DNA of 6,277 nt from Enhygromyxa salina (GTDB lineage Bacteria; Myxococcota_A; Polyangia; Nannocystales; Nannocystaceae), in the NCBI RefSeq assembly GCF_000737335.2, contig NZ_JMCC02000198.1, positions 1-6,277 on the forward strand, in the 5' to 3' direction. Numbering within the stretch: the first letter of the stretch is position 1; every line of letters begins with the position of its first letter. The notes under the pieces are model-generated. The model saw nothing but the letters and a program-made list of their open reading frames with translations, was not told the DNA's origin and did no database searches. Made by a program: the position numbers and the translations under genes. This document shows, piece after piece, positions 1 through 5,300 of this stretch.

Positions 1-2144
1 TCGACGAGTTTTGGGCCAACCTCCGCGAGGGCAAGGACTGCGTCACCGAGGTTCCCGCCGAGCGCTGGTCCGGGTCAGCAGATGGCCGCCAGTGGTGGGG
101 GGGCTTTCTCGATGGCGTCGACCGCTTCGATCCACTGTTCTTCGGGATCTCGCCGCGCGAAGCGTCGCTGATGGATCCCCAGCAGCGCCTGTTCTTGACC
201 ACGACGTGGCACTTGCTCGAGCGCAGCGGCGTGACCCAGGCCGCGCTCGACGAGCGCTATGGACGTCGGGTGGGCGTCTACGTGGGCGCGTCGAGCCAGC
301 TCTACCGTTCAGAGGCGCTCGACGCCGCGAGCACGGCGCTGACGGGCACGGCCTCCTACAACCTGATCGCCAACCGCGTGTCGCACTTTTTTGGTCTCGA
401 GGGGCCGAGCCTGGCGGTCGACAGCATGTGCACTTCGGCGGCGATGGCCATCCACCTCGCCTGCAACGATCTGCTCCGCGGCGAGGCCGAGCTCGCGATC
501 GCGGGCGGCGTCAACTTGGCGATTCACCCGGACAAGTACGTCGCGCTCGCGCAGATGGGCCTGCTCGGCAGTGAGCGCGGCAGTCGAAGCTACCGCGCGG
601 GCGATGGCTACCTGCCGGCCGAGGGCGTGGGCGCGGTCTTGCTCAAGCCCCTCGACGCGGCTGTGCGCGACGGGGACGAGCTGCTCGCGGTGATCCGTGG
701 GACCGCCTCCTGCCACAGCGGCCGGGCCAAGGGCTTCATGACCCCGAGCTACCGCGTGCGCGTCGCGACCATGCGTCGCGCGCTGGCCCAGGCCCAGATC
801 GAGCCCGCGGACATCAGCTACGTCGAGGACGCCGCCGATGGCTCGACCCTGACCGACGAGGTCGGGATCTCGGCGCTGCGCGAGCTGTTCCGCGGCGTCG
901 ATGAGCCCGTCGTCGTGGGCACGGTCAAGTCCAACCTCGGTCACCCCGAGGCGGCCTCGGGCATCGCCCAGCTGACCAAGGTCGTGCTTCAGCTCGCCCA
1001 CGAGGAGCTCGCGCCGCTCGTCGAGGTTGGGAGCCCGAACCCGCAGCTCGGGCTCGACGGCTCGGGGCTCGAGTTGTGCACGCAGCTGCGTCCGTGGCGG
1101 CCGCGGGGCTCGGGGCAGGGCCCGCGCCGGGCGCTGATCAACTCTGTCGCCGCGGGCGGCAGCCACGTCAGCCTCGTCATCGAGGAGCCGCCGGCAGCTC
1201 CGGTCCAAGTCGCGAGCCCCGCCGCCGCGCGGCCGCAGCTCGTGGTCCTCTCGGCCAAGCGCCCGAGCGGCCTGCGCCTGGCCGCGCAGCGCCTCCACGA
1301 CTACGTGGCGACGAGCGTGGACCACGAGCTCGCGGACCTCGCCTACACGACCCAGCTCGGTCGCGAGGCGCTGCGCGAGCGCCTCGCGGTCGTCGCCGGC
1401 TCGGTCGTCGAGCTGCGCGAGGCCCTCGCCGCCTATCTCGCCGCGTCGGAGTCCGGGGTCGCCATGGACGTCGCCATGGTTCACGTCGGCAGCATCGACG
1501 ACGAACGCGGCCAGCTCGCGGGCTTGCTGCGCGGGAGCCGGGCCGAGGAATTCTTGTCGGGACTGATCGCCGATGGGGAGCTCGAGCGCCTCGCCGAGCT
1601 GTGGGTCTGCGGCGTCGAGCTGGCGTGGGCGAGGCTCCATCCGCGCCGGCGACGGCTGGTCTCGCTGCCACTGACCGCGTTCGAGGAGCGGCGCTGCTGG
1701 CTGGGCGAAGCGCCCACGCTGGACGCCGAAGCGAGCGCCCAGCTCCCCGCCGAGCAGGCCGGCTCGGGCCTGGCCACCGGCTCCCGTCGGGTCGGGCGTC
1801 GGCTGACCAGCAGCGAGCAAGCCATGGCCGCGGCCTGGGCCGAGGTCCTCCAGGTCGAGGCCGAGGAGCTCGGCGCACGCAGCAGCTTCTTCGACCTCGG
1901 CGGCGGCTCGCTGCTCGCGGTTCGCCTGACCAACCTGCTCGAGCAGCGGTTTGGAACCAAGCTGCCGATCGAGGCCGTGTTCAACGCGCCGCGTCTGGCC
2001 GAGATGGCCGCGATTCTCGAGCACCATGGCCTCGCACCAGATGGGCGCTCGCAGCTCGACATGATCATCGAGAGCCTCGAGCTGATCGAAGGCGCGAGCG
2101 ACGAGCAGCTCGAGGCGCTCGAGCAGGGGGGGCGGCGCTCATGA
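1..2144 (+). CDS. Trans-AT type polyketide synthase, C-terminal module (5' partial)
   Basis: This is the 3' end of a modular PKS gene; the first complete codon is at 3 and the stop TGA is at 2142-2144, leaving 713 residues in view. Domain order is KS (about residues 1-395), post-KS linker (about 413-570), carrier domain (about 600-676) and a short acidic tail. The reading frame is open to the left edge, and KS sequence is already under way at the first codon (DEFWANLREGKD), so the true start lies upstream. The ATG at 171 falls inside the conserved MDPQQRLFL motif and is not a gene start. No AT, KR, DH or ER lies between KS and carrier, which fits a trans-AT assembly line supplied by a free-standing acyltransferase. 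The first catalytic His of the KS is Ala, so the module probably transfers a chain without elongating it. The gene overlaps the downstream NRPS gene by four bases and is likely co-translated with it. The product compound cannot be named from this window. Confidence 0.93.
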   Translation, partial: DEFWANLREGKDCVTEVPAERWSGSADGRQWWGGFLDGVDRFDPLFFGISPREASLMDPQQRLFLTTTWHLLERSGVTQAALDERYGRRVGVYVGASSQLYRSEALDAASTALTGTASYNLIANRVSHFFGLEGPSLAVDSMCTSAAMAIHLACNDLLRGEAELAIAGGVNLAIHPDKYVALAQMGLLGSERGSRSYRAGDGYLPAEGVGAVLLKPLDAAVRDGDELLAVIRGTASCHSGRAKGFMTPSYRVRVATMRRALAQAQIEPADISYVEDAADGSTLTDEVGISALRELFRGVDEPVVVGTVKSNLGHPEAASGIAQLTKVVLQLAHEELAPLVEVGSPNPQLGLDGSGLELCTQLRPWRPRGSGQGPRRALINSVAAGGSHVSLVIEEPPAAPVQVASPAAARPQLVVLSAKRPSGLRLAAQRLHDYVATSVDHELADLAYTTQLGREALRERLAVVAGSVVELREALAAYLAASESGVAMDVAMVHVGSIDDERGQLAGLLRGSRAEEFLSGLIADGELERLAELWVCGVELAWARLHPRRRRLVSLPLTAFEERRCWLGEAPTLDAEASAQLPAEQAGSGLATGSRRVGRRLTSSEQAMAAAWAEVLQVEAEELGARSSFFDLGGGSLLAVRLTNLLEQRFGTKLPIEAVFNAPRLAEMAAILEHHGLAPDGRSQLDMIIESLELIEGASDEQLEALEQGGRRS
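3..1188 (+). other. Ketosynthase domain, probable non-elongating KS0 (5' truncated)
   Basis: Only the first 15-20 residues or so of the domain are missing. Trans-AT style sequence is visible: WWGGFLDGVDRFDPLFFGIS, then SPREASLMDPQQRLFL. The active-site Cys lies in VDSMCTSAAMAIHLAC (codon 429-431, residue 143 counting from the codon at 3). The motif that normally reads VEAHGTGT reads VEDAADGS here (822-845), so the first catalytic His is Ala (codon 831-833, residue 277). The second His is kept in KSNLGHPEAASG (codon 942-944, residue 314). The C-terminal motif, usually GGTNAH, reads GGSHVS (1155-1172). In characterised trans-AT systems, KSs lacking the HGTGT His cannot carry out decarboxylative condensation but can still accept and pass on acyl chains through the Cys. 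I therefore infer a transfer-only KS. Which chain it accepts cannot be judged by eye. Confidence 0.88.
1239..1712 (+). other. Post-KS linker of trans-AT PKS (flanking/AT-docking region)
   Basis: About 155 residues follow the KS. They begin LVVLSAKRPSGLRLAAQRL, continue through ELADLAYTTQLGREALRERL, and end in AELWVCGVELAWARLHP and RLVSLPLTAFEERRCWL. This is the pattern of the linker that follows KSs in trans-AT systems and ends with the SLPxxxFxxxRxWL element. An integrated AT would need roughly 300 residues and a GHSxG active-site motif; neither is present. The region is therefore thought to be structural and possibly a docking surface for the discrete acyltransferase. Because the KS looks non-elongating, this module may not need a malonyl unit at all, and the linker may be only a scaffold here. 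Confidence 0.85.
1797..2030 (+). other. Carrier domain (ACP with PCP-like motif)
   Basis: This roughly 75-residue carrier domain has the 4'-phosphopantetheine attachment motif FFDLGGGSLLAVRL; the modified Ser is codon 1908-1910. Before it comes a typical helix 1 (SEQAMAAAWAEVLQVE), and after it the helix 2/3 region EQRFGTKLPIEAVFNAPRLA. The LGGGSL core is closer to NRPS peptidyl carriers (LGGHSL) than to the LGxDSL of most PKS acyl carriers. That is unsurprising, because the next enzyme to act on this carrier is the NRPS condensation domain encoded by the next gene. It should hold the chain passed on by the preceding KS. Confidence 0.9.
2046..2141 (+). other. Acidic C-terminal tail, possible docking element
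   Basis: After the carrier domain the protein ends in about 30 residues with many acidic side chains (LDMIIESLELIEGASDEQLE, then a few more residues before the stop). The spacing of hydrophobic residues fits a short amphipathic helix. Tails of the LxxLSDEExxALL type are common at the C-termini of trans-AT PKS and NRPS proteins. The next protein begins with a basic helical stretch, so a charge-complementary contact between the two is plausible. This is inference from position and composition; I cannot assign it to a named docking family. Confidence 0.45.
2125..2132 (+). promoter_or_regulatory. Putative ribosome binding site for the NRPS gene
   Basis: The purine run AGGGGGGG lies eight bases before the ATG at 2141, inside the last codons of the PKS gene. 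It is a G-rich variant of the Shine-Dalgarno sequence at a normal distance. In such a GC-rich sequence a G run can arise by chance, so its main value is that it agrees with the ATG at 2141 as the start. Confidence 0.45.
2141..2144 (+). promoter_or_regulatory. ATGA start/stop overlap (translational coupling)
   Basis: The NRPS start codon ATG (2141-2143) overlaps the PKS stop codon TGA (2142-2144). Four-base overlaps of this kind usually indicate translational coupling, which would help make the two partner proteins in equal amounts. Confidence 0.85.
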
Positions 2145-2308
2145 CCAAGCTCGTCGCCAGCTCCGGCCGGGTCGAGGAGCTCGTGCGCAAGCTCGAGCGC
2201 CTGTCGCCCAAGCAACGGCGGGCGCTGCTCGCCGTGCTCGACCAGCGCGGGGTCGACCTCTCGGTCCTCGACGGCGTGCCGATGCTCGCGGCGAACGACG
2301 AAGCGCCC
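2141..2308 (+). other. N-terminal basic helical region before C1
   Basis: Residues 1-56 precede the first condensation core motif. They include RVEELVRKLERLSPKQRRAL followed by a LDQRGVD stretch, a pattern of the LSPxxRxxLxxxLxxRGxD type often found just before condensation domains. The region is rich in Lys and Arg and probably helical. It lies at the protein junction opposite the acidic tail of the PKS, so it may help the two proteins dock. It does not look like the beta-hairpin docking domain of the TubC type. Confidence 0.5.
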
Positions 2309-5300
2309 GTGCGCCTGTCGTTTGCCCAGCAGCGCCTGTGGTTCCTCGCGCAGCTGGACGGGCCGAGCGCGGCCTACAACATCCCCCTCGCCGTGCGCCT
2401 GCGCGGGCCCCTGGATCGCCCGGCGTTGCTGCGCGCGCTCGACGACATCGTCGCGCGTCACGAGGCCCTGCGCACGCGCGTCGTCGAGCGCGACGGCGTG
2501 CCCTACCAAGAGTTCCACGCGCCGGGCGAGCTCGTCGTCCGCGAGCGGTCGCTGGCCGATCTCGCGGCGCTCGACGCCGTTTGCGAGGCCGAGATCACCG
2601 CGCCCTTCGAGCTCGAAGGCGAGCCGTTGTTTCGGGCCCTGCTGATCGAGCTTGGCGTCGACGACCACGCGCTGGTCGTGACCATGCACCACGGCGTGTC
2701 CGATGGCTGGTCGATCGGGGTGTTCGTCCGCGAGCTCGTCGCGCTCTACGAGGCCCACCGCGCCGGTCGCCCGCCACGGCTCGCGCCCTTGCCCGTGCGC
2801 TACGCCGACTATGCCAATTGGCAGCGCGCGTGGCTCGACAGGGGCGCGCAGGCAGCCCAGCTCGAGTACTGGACCGCGCAGCTCGCTGGCGTCGATCCGC
2901 GCCTGACGCTGCCAACGGATCGCGAGCGCCCGGCGGCCAAGACCTACGCCGGCGCCCGGGTCCAGGTCGAGGTGCCGCTGGCGGTCCTCGATGGCATCCG
3001 CGCGCTCGCCCAGGATCGCGAGGTCACGCTGTACATGGTCCTGCTCGCGGCCTACGGCCTCGTGCTCCATCGCTACACCCGCGCGACGGACCTCGCCGTC
3101 GGGACCGTCGTGGCCAACCGGCCGCGGGCGGAGCTCGAGGGCCTGATCGGCTACTTCGCCAACACCTTGGTCATGCGCATCGACCTGTCCGGTGGCCCGA
3201 GCTTCGCCGAGCTGCTCGCGCGGGTGAAACACACGGCGCTGGCGGCTTACGCCCACCAGGAGCTGCCCTTCGAGGCGATCGTCGAGGCCCTACAGGTCGA
3301 GCGCGCGCTCAACCTCTCGCCCGTATTCCAGACCATGTTCGTGCTGCAAGAGGCCCAAGATGGGGCCAGCGCGCAGGTCGGCGGGCTCGAGGTCAGCCCG
3401 ATCGAGCTCGACCCGAAGGTCACCAAGTTCGACCTCGGGATCGAGGTCTACGAGACGCCGACGGGGCTCGCGGGCTTCGTCGAGTACAACCGCGACCTCT
3501 ACGAGCAAGCGACGATCGAGGGCTTCATCGGCCACTACAGCCAGCTGCTCGCGGCGCTGGCCGAGGCCGAGGCCGACACGCTCGCGCGGGCGCCAGCGTG
3601 GGGGCTGCCAATGATCGGCGCGGCCGAGGGCCGCCGGCTCGTCGAGCTCCAGACCGGCGCGCGCAGGCCCTACCCGGAGCCGCGCTGCCTCCACGAATTG
3701 TTCGAGGACCAGGTCCGTCGTCACGGCGATCGCGTCGCGCTGGTCTCGGACAGCGGGAGCTGGACCTACGCCGAGCTCAACACCTGGGCCAACCGCATCG
3801 CCCATCAACTCCGGGCCGCGGGCGTCGGGCCCGATCAGCCGGTCGGCCTCTACGCCGAGCGCTCACCGGTGATGGTCGCGGCGATCTACGCCACGCTCAA
3901 GGCCGGCGGAGCCTACATGCCGATCGATCCCGGGTACCCGGCGGGCCGCGTGGCCGAGATCGTCGAGCGCTCGCGGGTCGCCGTGGTCCTGACCCGGCCG
4001 CAGCTCGACGTCGCGCCCCTGGCCGGGGCCGCGACCTGCCTGACCTTGCTCGACGACGGTCGGATCGCGGACGCGGCCGGAGTCGGGCTCGCGCCGATCA
4101 GCGAGGCCAACATCCCCGCCGCCGAGATAGGCCTCGACGCGCGCAAGCTCGCCTATGTCATCCACACCTCGGGTTCGACGGGCCGGCCCAAGGGCGTGAT
4201 GATCGAGCATCGCGCGGCCCACAACCGCATCGACTGGATGCAGCACGAGTACCGCCTCGGCGAGGATGATGTCGTCCTCCAAAAGACGCCCTTCGGCTTC
4301 GACGTGTCGGTCTGGGAGTTCTTTTGGCCGCTGCTCCACGGCGCTCGGCTCGTCGTCGCGGAGGCCGAGGGCCACAAGGATCCGGCCTACCTCACCGAGG
4401 TGATCGAGCGCCACGGGGTCACGACGCTGCACTTCGTGCCCTCGATGTTCCGGGCCATGCTCGACGAGCCCGGCTGGGCGCGCTGTCGCAGCGTCCGTCA
4501 GGTGTTTTGCAGCGGCGAGGCCCTGAGCCCCGAGCTGTGTGTTCGCCACTACCAGCGCCTGCCGACGGCCGCGCTCCACAACCTCTACGGGCCGACCGAG
4601 GCCGCCGTCGACGTCAGCCACTGGCCCGTGCCCAACGATCCGGCGCTCGCGGCCGTGCCGATCGGGCGACCGATCCAGAACATCGAGCTCTACGTGCTCG
4701 ACGAGGACCGCGCGGTCGTGCCGATCGGGTGCGTCGGTGAGCTCTACATCGCCGGTCACGGCCTGGCCCGGGGCTACCTCCACGCGCCCGAGCAGAGCCG
4801 CGAGCGCTTCGTCCCCAACCCCTTGGCGAGCGAGCCCGGCGCGCGGATGTATCGGACCGGGGACCTCGCCCGGCTCGCGCCCGACGGGGCGCTTCACTAC
4901 CTCGGGCGCATCGACGACCAGATCAAGCTCCGCGGCTTCCGCATCGAGCTCGGCGAGATCGAGTGTCGGCTCGGCGAGCAGCCGGAGGTCCACGCGTGCG
5001 CGGTGGTGCTGCGCGAAGATCAGCCGGGCAACCAGCAGCTCGTGGCCTACGTGGTCCTGGATCCCGGGCTGACCCTGGCCGACTGCCGGGCCAAGCTCGA
5101 GCTCGAACTCGGCGGGAGCCTGCCCGAGTACATGGTCCCCCGCGCGTTCGTGGCCCTCGTCGAGCTGCCGGTCACGGCCAACGGCAAGCTCGATCGCAAG
5201 GCCCTGCCGGTGCCGGGCCGCGAGGCCTTCGTCGCGCGCAGCTACGTCGCCCCACGGACCGAGCTCGAGCGGGCGCTCGCGCAGGTGTGGGCCGAGGTGC

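Noticed and set aside
171..173. ATG at 171 as start of the PKS gene
   Set aside because: It encodes the Met of the conserved KS motif MDPQQRLFL. The frame continues upstream with KS sequence to the window edge, so the gene starts outside the window.
1481..3256. Long minus-strand open frames (309-2027 and 1481-3256) across the PKS/NRPS junction
   Set aside because: They cross two well-supported + strand genes and have no motifs, no convincing start site and a composition typical of antisense frames in very GC-rich DNA.
2338..4269. A 643-codon + strand open frame in another frame inside the NRPS gene
   Set aside because: It is Arg/Ala/Pro-rich with no domains, while the frame starting at 2141 gives uninterrupted C and A domain motifs through the same region.
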